NCBI RefSeq assembly: GCF_016861785.1 | Contig: NZ_BOLS01000009.1 | Location: forward strand, 62,001 to 126,000 | From: Lacticaseibacillus mingshuiensis | GTDB taxonomy: Bacteria; Bacillota; Bacilli; Lactobacillales; Lactobacillaceae | DNA length: 64,000 bases | Direction of reading: 5' to 3' | Shown here: positions 26,814 through 35,877 of the stretch, in pieces | Position numbering within the stretch: the first letter of the stretch is position 1 | Layout of the letters: each line of letters starts with the position of its first letter | Position numbers and translations under genes: made by a program | Notes under the pieces: model-generated | Told to the model about the DNA's origin: nothing | Seen by the model: the letters and a program-made list of their open reading frames with translations, nothing else | The model's database searches: none

Positions 26814-28937
26814 TTAGTCGCGTTTGGTCAAACTATACGGCACTTCATCTGGATCAAAGTTATCCGGATTTGGCACCAACCCCAGCGTATAATCAATGTT
26901 CCCGCCGTTCATCAGGGTCTCGTGGGTGATGTATGGCTTGTGGTACGCCTCACCGTTCACTTCGAGATGGTCGATGAATTGATGCTGCGGCAGGTTTTGC
27001 GTCGTGGTCAGAGTCAGGTCCTTGCCGTTTGCCAGATGCACGATGATCTGGTCATACAGCGGCATGCCGAACAGATACTGGTCGGTGCCTGGGCAGAATG
27101 GATAGAAACCAAGGCTGTTGAAGATGTAGCAGGACGCCATGGACCCGTTATCTTCATCCCCTGGATAGCCTTGCCAGCCAGCGGAAAACAGTTTGGTCAT
27201 CATCTGCTTGATCATCGGCTGCATATAATACGACTTGCCGGCAAAGGCGAAGAGATACGGCAGATGGAAGCTCGGCTGGTTGCCCATGTTGATCTGGCCA
27301 AACTCGTTGACTTCCATTTCGGCAACTTCATGAATGATGTGGCCGTAGCCTTTGACGTCGTATTTCGGCTCAGAGTTCGCCATGGTGGTGATCTGCTTCA
27401 AGAACGCCTTGTCGCCGCCGTACAAATTGATCAAGCCCTGAATGTCATGCGGCTCCTGGAAGGTCGACTGCCAAGACGAGCCCTCAGTGAAATCGCCGCC
27501 CCATGAGATCGGGGAGAAGCCTGGCTTGAAGTTGCCATCACGGTCTTTTGCCACCATGAAGCCGACTTCTTTATCAAAATTATTTTGATAATTCAGCGCC
27601 AGCTTGCGGTACTTGGCCGCCAGCTCGTCCTTGCCAAGATGCGCCGCGACGATCGAGATGCACCAGTCGCTGAACGCATAGTCGAGGGAGTTGTTGACGG
27701 ATTCCGGGACGTCGGCCGGAATGTAGCCATACTTGGCGTAATCATTCTGGTAGCGCCGGCCCAAGCGACCGTTTGGATCCTGCTCCGTCGCCGAATGCAG
27801 CATCCCTTCCAGGAACGTCTCATTCAATTCAGGCGCAATGCCCTTGATCACCGCGTCTGCAAGAACCGCGTCGATCAAGTTGCCCGGCATGCCGCCGCCA
27901 TCCGCAGGCGACAGCCATTTTGGCATGTAGCCGCCTTCTTTATAGCTGTTGACAAAACCGTGCAGGATCTTCGGATACTCGTCGCCTTCGATCAGCGATT
28001 GCAGCGAATAAACCGTGCGGGCCGTGTCCCAAAAACCATTGTTGGTGTAGAGATACCCTGGCTTGACGTCATCGGCGTGCATGTCGTAATGGACCGGCTC
28101 GCCATCTTCATCCAATTCGTAGAGTTTCATCGGGTAGAGGAACGCGCGCCAGAGATTCTGATAGAACGTCTGGACCCGCTCGCGGTCGTGATCAAAGATC
28201 TCGATCTTGCCGAGCTTGGCGTTCCACGCGTCGGTGATGTTGGCTGAAAGCGTCGCCTCGTCTTCTTGCGGCATGTTGCGAACGGCATAATCCATACTGA
28301 TGAAGGACGTGCCGAGCCGTAGCGTGACGTCATTGCTGGTGGCAAAGCTCAGCTGCAAGGCGCCATCTTCGATCGTGGTCGCATCGACGACGGGGGAGGT
28401 CGTTTCGATGTGGAACCGCAATTTCAGTGGTGTGGTGCGATCCGCGTGCAACTGCAGCGAGTAGCCCTCGATGACATTGCCCTCGTGCTTGGTCACTTTG
28501 CCTTCAGTCGGGAAGGAAATGATCACGCCGAGCTCGTCATCGGCGGCCGTGATGTGCATCAGCGCGCCGTATTCGGAAGGCACCAGCGTCGTGCGGATGC
28601 GATCGTTTTTCTGCACGATTTCCAGCTTATTGGGCTGGAACGTGGAGAATTGCGGGGCGTATGGTACATCCAGCAGGCCCTTGGAGCGCGTCGCGAATGG
28701 CAAAATTCGCACCGAGGCGAAGTCACCTTTCGTGCCGGCCCACATTGTCGGTTGGTGAGTCAGGCGGAAGCCGCGATAATGCTGGGCCTCCGGGTGGAAC
28801 CACCAGTTATCATTGGTGGTCTCGATGGCAAAATAGTTCATCCCAAACGGATAGCCAGTGAAGGGAAAACTGTTCCCACGAGACAGTTCAAACGTGTTGC
28901 TTGTTGCGTGCCGTGTGTCAATTGAAGAAATATCCAT
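26814..28937 (-). CDS. GH92 alpha-mannosidase (probably exo-alpha-1,2)
   Basis: A 707-residue calcium-dependent exo-mannosidase. The N-terminal beta-sandwich is followed by an (alpha/alpha)6 domain with NNGFWDTARTVYSLQ, GGMPGNLIDAVLADA, the GYPGDEDNGSMASCYIFNSL catalytic-base region and GFYPFCPGTDQYLFGMPLYD. Most GH92 enzymes trim alpha-1,2-mannose from N-glycans or yeast mannan; the exact linkage cannot be read. No signal peptide. It lies three bases after the 28941 gene, so both are translated from one message. Confidence 0.94.
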   Translation of the reverse strand: MDISSIDTRHATSNTFELSRGNSFPFTGYPFGMNYFAIETTNDNWWFHPEAQHYRGFRLTHQPTMWAGTKGDFASVRILPFATRSKGLLDVPYAPQFSTFQPNKLEIVQKNDRIRTTLVPSEYGALMHITAADDELGVIISFPTEGKVTKHEGNVIEGYSLQLHADRTTPLKLRFHIETTSPVVDATTIEDGALQLSFATSNDVTLRLGTSFISMDYAVRNMPQEDEATLSANITDAWNAKLGKIEIFDHDRERVQTFYQNLWRAFLYPMKLYELDEDGEPVHYDMHADDVKPGYLYTNNGFWDTARTVYSLQSLIEGDEYPKILHGFVNSYKEGGYMPKWLSPADGGGMPGNLIDAVLADAVIKGIAPELNETFLEGMLHSATEQDPNGRLGRRYQNDYAKYGYIPADVPESVNNSLDYAFSDWCISIVAAHLGKDELAAKYRKLALNYQNNFDKEVGFMVAKDRDGNFKPGFSPISWGGDFTEGSSWQSTFQEPHDIQGLINLYGGDKAFLKQITTMANSEPKYDVKGYGHIIHEVAEMEVNEFGQINMGNQPSFHLPYLFAFAGKSYYMQPMIKQMMTKLFSAGWQGYPGDEDNGSMASCYIFNSLGFYPFCPGTDQYLFGMPLYDQIIVHLANGKDLTLTTTQNLPQHQFIDHLEVNGEAYHKPYITHETLMNGGNIDYTLGLVPNPDNFDPDEVPYSLTKRD

Positions 28938-28940
28938 CTT

Positions 28941-31130
28941 CTATTGATCCTCCGATTGTTGGATAGTCAGCTCAACCTGCGAGCCGGTGCCAAGATAGTT
29001 GATTTTGAGCAGCGACTGCGCCGGGTAAAGCGTGTAGTGCACTTCCAGGTTCCGGCCCTGGTCGTCGACTGCCGAGACAGCTGTGACATCGTGCGGAACC
29101 TTGAGCATCAGATAGGACTGGGTGCCAGCATTGGTCTGCAGGCGCATCTGAATTTTGCCTGCGTCTTCCGTTTCCGCCAAGACGCGGGCCGTGGTGCCGA
29201 TGATAGTCGTCGCGCTTGGGGCGCGGTCGACATCATACAGCAGACTGGTCTGGCCAGGATGCGTCATCACCCGTTCCTTGAGGTCAAAGTCTGGGGTCTG
29301 CAGATCGACAAAATTGCCTGTGCGCGACACACTGTTGCCCGGCTCCGTTTCATCAAACACCGCCGTGACCACATATGGGCCGCGAACCAGACTCAGGCTA
29401 TTCGTCTGGTCCCACTGATCCCCGCGACCATCGATCGTCTGCGCCACCAGATCGACATACGTCTGTTCCGTCGCCGCATCTTCGGTGAACACCGCAGGAT
29501 TCGCGTCGACATACAGGAACTGACCTTGGCCGATAGGGGTGATCGGCGCCGGCGTTCCAGTGATGCCAAGCAGCGAAAGCAGATGTTCAAGTGGAGTGGC
29601 GTGGGTCTTGCCATTCTCATTCCACCAGGCCGGCATGTCGTTGTACGGATCCTTGTTGTCGCCAACATAGATCAGCGTGCCGCCGCGGGCCACCCAAGCC
29701 GCCAATTCACTATTGACCGCAGGCGAGGCCGGCTTCATGAAGTCGTAGCTCAACACCAGATACTTCAGTTCATTGAGGTAATTGGGAATGCGCGTGACAT
29801 TGTCGATCTGCACGCACCGCAACGGCAAGCCGCGTTTCAGCAGCGGCAAGCTCATGCCGTAAAACATCGGGAACTCATCGCCGGAATATTGCGCCAGCTG
29901 TTTTTCCGTCAGCTCGCCCAGCATCGGCGTGCCATGGTCGTCATGGTCCGGATCCGGATACGTCCGCTGATACAGCGCGGTGTCACTGAGCGCAACGCCA
30001 AGGCGCAAGTCATTGTTGTGCTCGTAGTGATAGTCCGGCTGGTCCATGTTGCCAAGCGTCTGGAACATGTTTTGCAAAAGCGTGCGGTAACGCGGCGGAA
30101 TCGGCTCACCTAGCGTCGCGTTCGGGTCGTCCGGATCCGGCTTTGGATAGCGGCCGTTGAAGACCCGGTTTGGCCAAGGGCAGACCTCAAAGCGGGAAAC
30201 TTCGGGATGCAGCAGCGAAGCCGTCACCGTTTCAAGATAGCTGGCCTGATAAGACGACCATGGATAACGCGGATTGTCTTCGATCGGGTCGGCCAAATAC
30301 CACATCCGCTTGCCGGTGCCCTTGATCAGCTCCTGCATGACGGAATATTCGCAGTACGCCGTTTCCAGCGTCCGCTCCTTGGTCACCCCGCGATACGTGT
30401 TCGCGCTGCGGCTGGTGCCGGTCCAGACCTGGGCGATGAACCCGTCCAGCGAGTCAATGGAATTCAGCAGGCCTTCTGGGCTCATGATCTTCCATTGCGT
30501 GTAGTTGATCAGGCTATGGGTCGGCACATAAAAGCGCACTACCTTGCCTTTTTGCGTCAGCGAGTACTCCTTTACAGAGTCCGCCACCCGCTCGAGAATG
30601 CGTTTATATAAAAGCGCTTTGAGCTTCGCGGCTTTGTAGTGCGCCGAGACATTGGTCGTCGGGGCCTGCCACGGCTCGCGATAAAACAGCTCATATTGTA
30701 ATTTGAAAGCGTCCGAATAGCCGGAGTGATCCCAGAACTCGGGTTCCTCCATGTGGATCGCCTCGACCCCGGCGTCGATCGCTTTTTTCATCTGCTCAGA
30801 CAAGTAGTTGGAAAAGGCGATGGTCGGGACCATATACGGAATGTCTTTGCCATGGCCGACAATGGATCCATCAACGCGGCGTTGCGCTTCAGCCCAGTGA
30901 TCCAGGCCGTCCCACCTGCCGTACAAATAATCCTGATAAGTGCCCCAGGCGATTCCAGTCATCAAGTGCACGACATAACCGCGTGCCTTGTATGCCCGGA
31001 TCCGCTCGTACAGACTCTCATCGTTGCCGTACACCATAACAAAATCGACCCCGACGTCCAGCGCCGGGTCAAACGGGGCAGACTCCTGAAATCCTGTGAG
31101 TTCAGATTGCCTCGTGCGAATAAAGCTCAT
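28941..31130 (-). CDS. Uncharacterised glycosidase-like protein with TIM barrel and GATase-like domain
   Basis: A 729-residue protein I cannot place in a known family. The first 330 residues look like a (beta/alpha)8 barrel, with AIHMEEPEFWDHSGYSD (near residue 118) as the likely acidic active-site strand. The middle has DFMKPASPAVNSELAAWVAR and GGTLIYVGDNKDPYND, which resemble the trimerisation/GATase-like domain of GH42-type enzymes. The last 150 residues are beta-rich. No signal peptide. It lies between yesL and the GH92 gene in a tight operon, so a role in breaking down an imported mannose-rich glycan is inferred. Confidence 0.6.
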   Translation of the reverse strand: MSFIRTRQSELTGFQESAPFDPALDVGVDFVMVYGNDESLYERIRAYKARGYVVHLMTGIAWGTYQDYLYGRWDGLDHWAEAQRRVDGSIVGHGKDIPYMVPTIAFSNYLSEQMKKAIDAGVEAIHMEEPEFWDHSGYSDAFKLQYELFYREPWQAPTTNVSAHYKAAKLKALLYKRILERVADSVKEYSLTQKGKVVRFYVPTHSLINYTQWKIMSPEGLLNSIDSLDGFIAQVWTGTSRSANTYRGVTKERTLETAYCEYSVMQELIKGTGKRMWYLADPIEDNPRYPWSSYQASYLETVTASLLHPEVSRFEVCPWPNRVFNGRYPKPDPDDPNATLGEPIPPRYRTLLQNMFQTLGNMDQPDYHYEHNNDLRLGVALSDTALYQRTYPDPDHDDHGTPMLGELTEKQLAQYSGDEFPMFYGMSLPLLKRGLPLRCVQIDNVTRIPNYLNELKYLVLSYDFMKPASPAVNSELAAWVARGGTLIYVGDNKDPYNDMPAWWNENGKTHATPLEHLLSLLGITGTPAPITPIGQGQFLYVDANPAVFTEDAATEQTYVDLVAQTIDGRGDQWDQTNSLSLVRGPYVVTAVFDETEPGNSVSRTGNFVDLQTPDFDLKERVMTHPGQTSLLYDVDRAPSATTIIGTTARVLAETEDAGKIQMRLQTNAGTQSYLMLKVPHDVTAVSAVDDQGRNLEVHYTLYPAQSLLKINYLGTGSQVELTIQQSEDQ

Positions 31131-31133
31131 CGA

Positions 31134-31754
31134 TTATACCTCATGAATTGCTGGGACTTTTTCAGCCAACTTATTGAACTTGCGGAGCATCATGCCCATG
31201 ATCACGTAAGCTGGCAACCCAATGCCGAGGAAGAAGACCAACAACGGGTTGATCATGTAAAGCAGCGCGGTGACCGCGATCATCAAAACGATCAAGACCA
31301 CCTGCAGCGGGCAGATAAAGAGAAACAGAAAAGGTTGCAGCCATGCGCGGAACCCGTGCACGTCAAAGTGAGAATACACTGGGAAGAAGAAGACCATCGT
31401 CAAGACGATCAGCATGCGGGTCAGTTTGAGCATGATCTCAATGACCACGTTGGACTGCCCGACACCATTGAGCATCGCTGTTTCAACTAGGAGGATGAAT
31501 CCTGCGGCCGCGAAGCTCAGTGTGATCTTCCAACTCGACTTGAAGTTGGCCCAGTAGAATTGTTTGAATTCGCGATAGACCTTGCCGTCATAGTTGTTCT
31601 TCATCTTGTCTCGGATACAATCAAATGCTGTGAGTGTCGCAGGTACAATGCCCAGCACAATGCCGCCCTCAAGTGTAAAGAGGAACCAGCAGAGATTGAT
31701 CTTCATCATGTAATAGATGTCGTTGATGACACGCATCCCTTTTTCTGCAAACAT
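31134..31754 (-). CDS. yesL: YesL-family membrane protein (DUF624)
   Basis: A 206-residue protein with five to six membrane helices and the family-typical FKQFYWANFKSSWK cytoplasmic segment. YesL-type proteins are found with LplB/LplC/LplA importers of complex oligosaccharides in Bacillus and lactobacilli; their role in transport is not established. Its ribosome-binding site is AAGGGG. Five bases separate it from the upstream permease gene and three from the next gene. Confidence 0.85.
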   Translation of the reverse strand: MFAEKGMRVINDIYYMMKINLCWFLFTLEGGIVLGIVPATLTAFDCIRDKMKNNYDGKVYREFKQFYWANFKSSWKITLSFAAAGFILLVETAMLNGVGQSNVVIEIMLKLTRMLIVLTMVFFFPVYSHFDVHGFRAWLQPFLFLFICPLQVVLIVLMIAVTALLYMINPLLVFFLGIGLPAYVIMGMMLRKFNKLAEKVPAIHEV

Positions 31755-31759
31755 CTAAA

Positions 31760-32662
31760 TCACCCCTTAATAGCGCCGACCATGATACCCTTTTCAAAGT
31801 ATTTCTGAACGACTGGATAAAACAGCATAACTGGCAATGTGGAGATAATAACAACACTGTATTTCATAGTCAGCTTCAGCATCATCATCTGCGCGTCAGC
31901 CCCTTGGCTCAGCGCGGTACTGGTGTCACCGAAGGATCCTTGCACCAGGATCTCCCGCAAGATCAGTTGCAGAGGGAACTTGGAGCGATCAGTCAGGTAG
32001 ATCATCGCTGTGTAGTAATCGTTCCACCGGCCAACGCCGTAGAACATCGCCATAACGGCAATGATCGGAGTTGATAGTGGTAAGACAACGCGCCACAACA
32101 GTTGCAGATCGTTGGCCCCATCGACATAGGCACTTTCCAGCAATTCGTTTGGAATGTTGGCCTGGAAGTAGGTCCGCATCAAGATCATGTTGTAAACGCT
32201 CAAGGCGCCTGGCAGGATCATGACCCAGATCGTGTTCAAAATGCCGAGCTGCTGGTTGACCAAGTATGTCGGGATCAAGCCGCCACTGAAGAACATTGTG
32301 ATCGTGAAGAAGATCGTGATCGGGCCTTTGCCAACAAAGTCTTTACGCGACAGCGGATAGGCGCCGAGGGTGGTGACGATCAGGTTGACCATCGTCCCTG
32401 CGAATGTGTAAAGAACAGCGTTGCCAAACCCGGTCAGGATGTCCCCATTTTTCAGAACTTCGGTATACCCTTTGAGGGTGAACCCACGCGGCCAAAGTAG
32501 CAGCGGCGTGTCGAAGATCTTGTTTGGATCACTCAAGGACGCCATGATAACGAAGATGATCGGGTAGAGAATGATGAGGGTAAAGATCGTGATGATCGCA
32601 ATGTTCACGATATCAAAAACTCTGTCACCCCTGGTTGGTTTGTAGATCGCACGTGATGCCAT
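31760..32662 (-). CDS. Carbohydrate ABC transporter permease (LplC/YtcP type)
   Basis: A 300-residue permease with six membrane helices and the EAA-type loop LESAYVDGANDLQLLWRVVLPLSTP, which contacts the ATPase. With the 32678 permease and the lipoprotein at 33793 it forms an importer of oligosaccharides. No ATPase gene is present in the window, so a shared MsmX-like ATPase is expected. AAGGAGGGG is the ribosome-binding site, 15 bases after the partner gene. Confidence 0.92.
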   Translation of the reverse strand: MASRAIYKPTRGDRVFDIVNIAIITIFTLIILYPIIFVIMASLSDPNKIFDTPLLLWPRGFTLKGYTEVLKNGDILTGFGNAVLYTFAGTMVNLIVTTLGAYPLSRKDFVGKGPITIFFTITMFFSGGLIPTYLVNQQLGILNTIWVMILPGALSVYNMILMRTYFQANIPNELLESAYVDGANDLQLLWRVVLPLSTPIIAVMAMFYGVGRWNDYYTAMIYLTDRSKFPLQLILREILVQGSFGDTSTALSQGADAQMMMLKLTMKYSVVIISTLPVMLFYPVVQKYFEKGIMVGAIKG

Positions 32663-32677
32663 AGATGTCCCCTCCTT

Positions 32678-33640
32678 CTACCACAGACTGGTATCGCCAA
32701 CGTGCTGGGCGAACTTGTTAACGATGAACAAGAAGATGAAGTTGACGACGTTGTTGAACAGTCCGACGGCAGTCGAGAAGCTATACTCCCCATTGACCAA
32801 CCCGACTTTGTAAACGTATGTCGACAGCACTTCTGAGGTCGAAAGGTTAGAGGCATTCTGCATCAAGAAGGTCTTATCAAACCCAACAGCCATGATCCCA
32901 CCAGTTGCCAAGATCGCAGAGATCACGATGGTCGGCATAATGGCTGGAATGGTGATATTGCGGATGATCTGGAAGCGTGACGCGCCTTCCAGATAAGCGG
33001 CTTCGTATTGATCCTGAGGAATCCCAGACATCGCAGCGGTGTAGATCAGGGTCCCCCAACCAACACCTTGCCAGATCCCAGACCAAACATACAGATGCGG
33101 GAATGCACCTGGCGAACCCAGGAAGTCAACGGCCTTACCACCAAACATGGTGATAATGCTGTTGATGACACCGTTTTGGGTGCCGAAGAAGAAGTTGATC
33201 ATCCCGACGATAATAACTACGGAAATGAAGTTCGGGATATAAGAGATCGTCTGAACGGTCGACTTGAACCACTTCACACGAATTTCGTTGAACATCAAGG
33301 CCAAGATAATTGGCAGTGGAATCGAGACCAACAGACCGTAGATACTGATCCGCAACGTGTTCCAAATGATGTTCCCAAAGAAATAACCTTTGAAGAAACG
33401 TGTAAAGTTATCAAGCCCAGTCCATGGACTACCGAAGATCCCGAAAGCCGGGGAATAATTCTTAAAAGCAATGATGATCCCGTACATCGGCCAGTAACTC
33501 CAGATCAACGTGAAGACGATCGGGATGAGCATCATTAAATACAATGTCTTGTGCTGGCTGAAATAGCGTTTTCTGAGTTGACGCCGCTTTACCTTATCAA
33601 TTTTCGGTAAAGCCACTTTTTTTGCTGTTGCTGCCGCCAT
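32678..33640 (-). CDS. Carbohydrate ABC transporter permease (LplB/YteP type)
   Basis: A 320-residue permease with a basic N-terminus, six membrane helices and the EAA loop YEAAYLEGASRFQIIRNITIP. LplB/YteP-type permeases in Bacillus import rhamnogalacturonan and related oligosaccharides; here the gene context points to mannose-rich glycans. It lies 150 bases after the binding-protein gene, behind two hairpins that probably lower its expression relative to the lipoprotein. Confidence 0.92.
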   Translation of the reverse strand: MAAATAKKVALPKIDKVKRRQLRKRYFSQHKTLYLMMLIPIVFTLIWSYWPMYGIIIAFKNYSPAFGIFGSPWTGLDNFTRFFKGYFFGNIIWNTLRISIYGLLVSIPLPIILALMFNEIRVKWFKSTVQTISYIPNFISVVIIVGMINFFFGTQNGVINSIITMFGGKAVDFLGSPGAFPHLYVWSGIWQGVGWGTLIYTAAMSGIPQDQYEAAYLEGASRFQIIRNITIPAIMPTIVISAILATGGIMAVGFDKTFLMQNASNLSTSEVLSTYVYKVGLVNGEYSFSTAVGLFNNVVNFIFLFIVNKFAQHVGDTSLW

Positions 33641-33681
33641 ACACGGTTACCTCCCTTCAAATGGGCACTGCACTGACCCTG

Positions 33682-33775
33682 AAGGTGCCGCGGCACTAAC
33701 CAGCCCTGAGCGGGGGCTGGTGTCGCGGTACCTTTAGGATATAAAGATTGCCCAAGGTTCCTACCCCGGGCAATC
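33682..33775 (-). promoter_or_regulatory. Two intercistronic hairpins between binding-protein and permease genes
   Basis: On the minus strand GATTGCCC (33775-33768) pairs with GGGCAATC (33753-33746), followed by TTTATAT, a weak terminator. A second, longer hairpin spans 33734-33682 with CCAGCCC/GGGCTGG at its tip. Such structures usually protect the upstream message and reduce read-through, giving more binding protein than permease. Confidence 0.7.
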
Positions 33776-33792
33776 AACGCGAGGGGAATTAG

Positions 33793-35373
33793 TTATTCAC
33801 TCTCGTAACGCTTATACTGCGCACGACGGATCTTGACCCATTCGTCAACACCGATCTTCTTCAACTGCGTCTTGTAAGCGTCCCATTGCTTGTCAATGTC
33901 CCACTTGCCGGTGACAAACTTCACACGTGCCTGGTCAACATAGTTGTTCATATCTGTTTGAATGGTCGAGAGCTTATTGGCTTCCTCAACTGTCCCTTGC
34001 AGACCTGGCAATACTTGCTTAGGCATGTGATTCAGCGGATCGTCAGTGAAGACTTCCGGCTGCAGACCCTTGGAAATGGACTTCAGCTTTTCTTCAACTT
34101 CCAGATATGGGAAGAACCCTGCATAAACGTTGTCCACATACTGGTACGCACCAAGCTGGGCGCCCTTTGGGTAGTCCAAGATCTTCTTGACGTAGACCTT
34201 GTTCCCGTTCTTGTCGACATTGTAGGTCACGCCTTCTTTACCGAAGTAACCGAAGTCAGAACCTTCCTTGCTGTAGAAGTAATCGACCCACTTGAGCATC
34301 TTCTTGGTCTTTGCTTCGTCTGCTTCCTTGGTGATGATGAAGGCAGAAGTCCCCATGACACCAGACTGGGTGACCAGAGAACCATTCTTGCCGTCAGGGC
34401 CATTCAGAATTGCAATTGGCTCGTAGTTGTTCATCGAGCTAGCACCGATAAAGTCAGAGCCGACCCAAGCGAACAGACCAACTTTGTCCTTCGCAGCATC
34501 GGCGACCCACTTATCGTAGTCCATGCCAGAGAAGGCAGTCTTAGCAATCAGGCCCTTCTTGTAGAGCTCTGCTTCGTATTCCCAGACCTGCTTCATCTTG
34601 TCGTCGGTGAAGATGTACTGCAACTGGTCGTTATCATCGATGTAGAAGTTGTTTTCCATCGCGGTACGGCCGGCAGTGTTAAAGCCAAATGCGGCTTTGA
34701 TCATGAGTTCAAACGCACCGAACTGGCCGGAGTCCATGTAGAACCCTTGCTCGTCAGCCTTGCCGTTACCGTTGGGATCCTTGGTCACGAACTGCTCGAG
34801 AACGTTGGCCAGTTCGGTCGTGTTGGTTGGCTTCTTCAGGTTGAGCTTCTTAAGCCAGTTCTTGTTGATGTAAAGCTTGAAGTTACGGCCGCCGCCAAGT
34901 GGATCAGTACTCATATATGGCAGGCTGTAGATATGGCCATCTGAAGACGTGATTGCCTTTGCTACGGATGGATCATCTTCCATCAACTTGGCAAGATTTG
35001 GCGCATACTTTGGAATCAGTTTTTCCAAAGGCTTGAAGAGACCCTGGCTACCGTACTTGGTCAACTCTTCGTTAGACCAGCCCGTCTGATAGAAGCCATC
35101 TGGCAAAGTCTTACGAGAAAGGATCAACTGCTTCTTGTTGTCCCAGTCCTTGACTTGTTCCCAGTTGACCGTGACGCCGGTCTTCTTTTGATATTGTTTC
35201 CACATCCAAAGATCTTTGTTCTTTGGGTGAACGTCGCTATGGTCTGGCGAGATCAAGGAGATCGTGTTTTTGTCTTCCTTGCTTGCGCCACTCTTTGACC
35301 CGCAAGCTGCCAATGTTACGGCGGCTGTGAGAACCATTAACGTTGTGCCCAGTACCTTAACAGACTTTTTCAT
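33793..35373 (-). CDS. Sugar ABC transporter substrate-binding lipoprotein (LplA/YtcQ type)
   Basis: A 526-residue lipoprotein with signal peptide MKKSVKVLGTTLMVLTAAVT and lipobox LAAC (cysteine near residue 24). The mature part has the large two-lobe fold of family-1 extracellular solute-binding proteins for long oligosaccharides (LPYMSTDPLGGGRNFKLYIN, TKDPNGNGKADEQGFYMDS). It binds the imported glycan at the cell surface and hands it to the permeases downstream. A closely similar protein is encoded at 43379-44968. Confidence 0.93.
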   Translation of the reverse strand: MKKSVKVLGTTLMVLTAAVTLAACGSKSGASKEDKNTISLISPDHSDVHPKNKDLWMWKQYQKKTGVTVNWEQVKDWDNKKQLILSRKTLPDGFYQTGWSNEELTKYGSQGLFKPLEKLIPKYAPNLAKLMEDDPSVAKAITSSDGHIYSLPYMSTDPLGGGRNFKLYINKNWLKKLNLKKPTNTTELANVLEQFVTKDPNGNGKADEQGFYMDSGQFGAFELMIKAAFGFNTAGRTAMENNFYIDDNDQLQYIFTDDKMKQVWEYEAELYKKGLIAKTAFSGMDYDKWVADAAKDKVGLFAWVGSDFIGASSMNNYEPIAILNGPDGKNGSLVTQSGVMGTSAFIITKEADEAKTKKMLKWVDYFYSKEGSDFGYFGKEGVTYNVDKNGNKVYVKKILDYPKGAQLGAYQYVDNVYAGFFPYLEVEEKLKSISKGLQPEVFTDDPLNHMPKQVLPGLQGTVEEANKLSTIQTDMNNYVDQARVKFVTGKWDIDKQWDAYKTQLKKIGVDEWVKIRRAQYKRYESE

Positions 35374-35640
35374 TATGTACTCACCTCATACATAAAATTT
35401 TATTTTGAAACGACTGCAACATTCATCGATCTAAATCTTTGGTCCTTGATCCTCATGCTTGTTGATGTCTAAGCATCAAAGGCTGTCATACGACCGCTCC
35501 TGTTACCAAGTTCAAAACCCTGTCAGTCAATTAACCGTTATCGACTTCATACCCTGGCGAGTGCCCGTGACCATCGGAAACTCGCAATTTGTTACGAATA
35601 ATAATTGAAAGCAATGAACGCACAATTATAACAAAGTGTT
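35374..35640 (-). promoter_or_regulatory. Promoter and long structured leader of the importer operon
   Basis: An extended -10 box, TGTTATAAT, lies on the minus strand with TATAAT at 35630-35625. It implies a leader of about 245 bases. The leader holds two hairpins, GCGAGT/ACTCGC (about 35582-35554) and TTGATG/CATCAA (near 35480-35463). No riboswitch class is recognised, and there is no terminator-antiterminator pair that I can show. Confidence 0.5.
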
Positions 35641-35737
35641 CCCCTAAGACTTTCACTTACCCTGGTCTAACCACCCCCGAAAAATTTTGGTTTCAAATCG
35701 TACCAGCCACATGTAGAATAGAGGCATGTCCAAAAGT

Positions 35738-35751
35738 TGTCAACGCTTACA
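35738..35751 (+). promoter_or_regulatory. cre site between the importer operon and its regulator gene
   Basis: TGTCAACGCTTACA matches 13 of 14 positions of TGWAARCGYTWNCA, the best CcpA site in the window. It lies between the divergent binding-protein and regulator genes and indicates carbon catabolite repression of the glycan locus. Confidence 0.75.
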
Positions 35752-35877
35752 TTTATTTTCATCTCATTTTTGGGCTAATGACTTTCGTTTTATATCATTT
35801 AGCGAGAGCCAAAAAGTTGACGTTTCGCATCACACCGGCCTTTGCGCGAAGGCCGTCCAAAAAGGTGGCGTTTATTT

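Noticed and set aside
35374-35640. A riboswitch in the leader of the importer operon
   Set aside because: Two hairpins exist, but none matches a class I know and there is no terminator-antiterminator arrangement.
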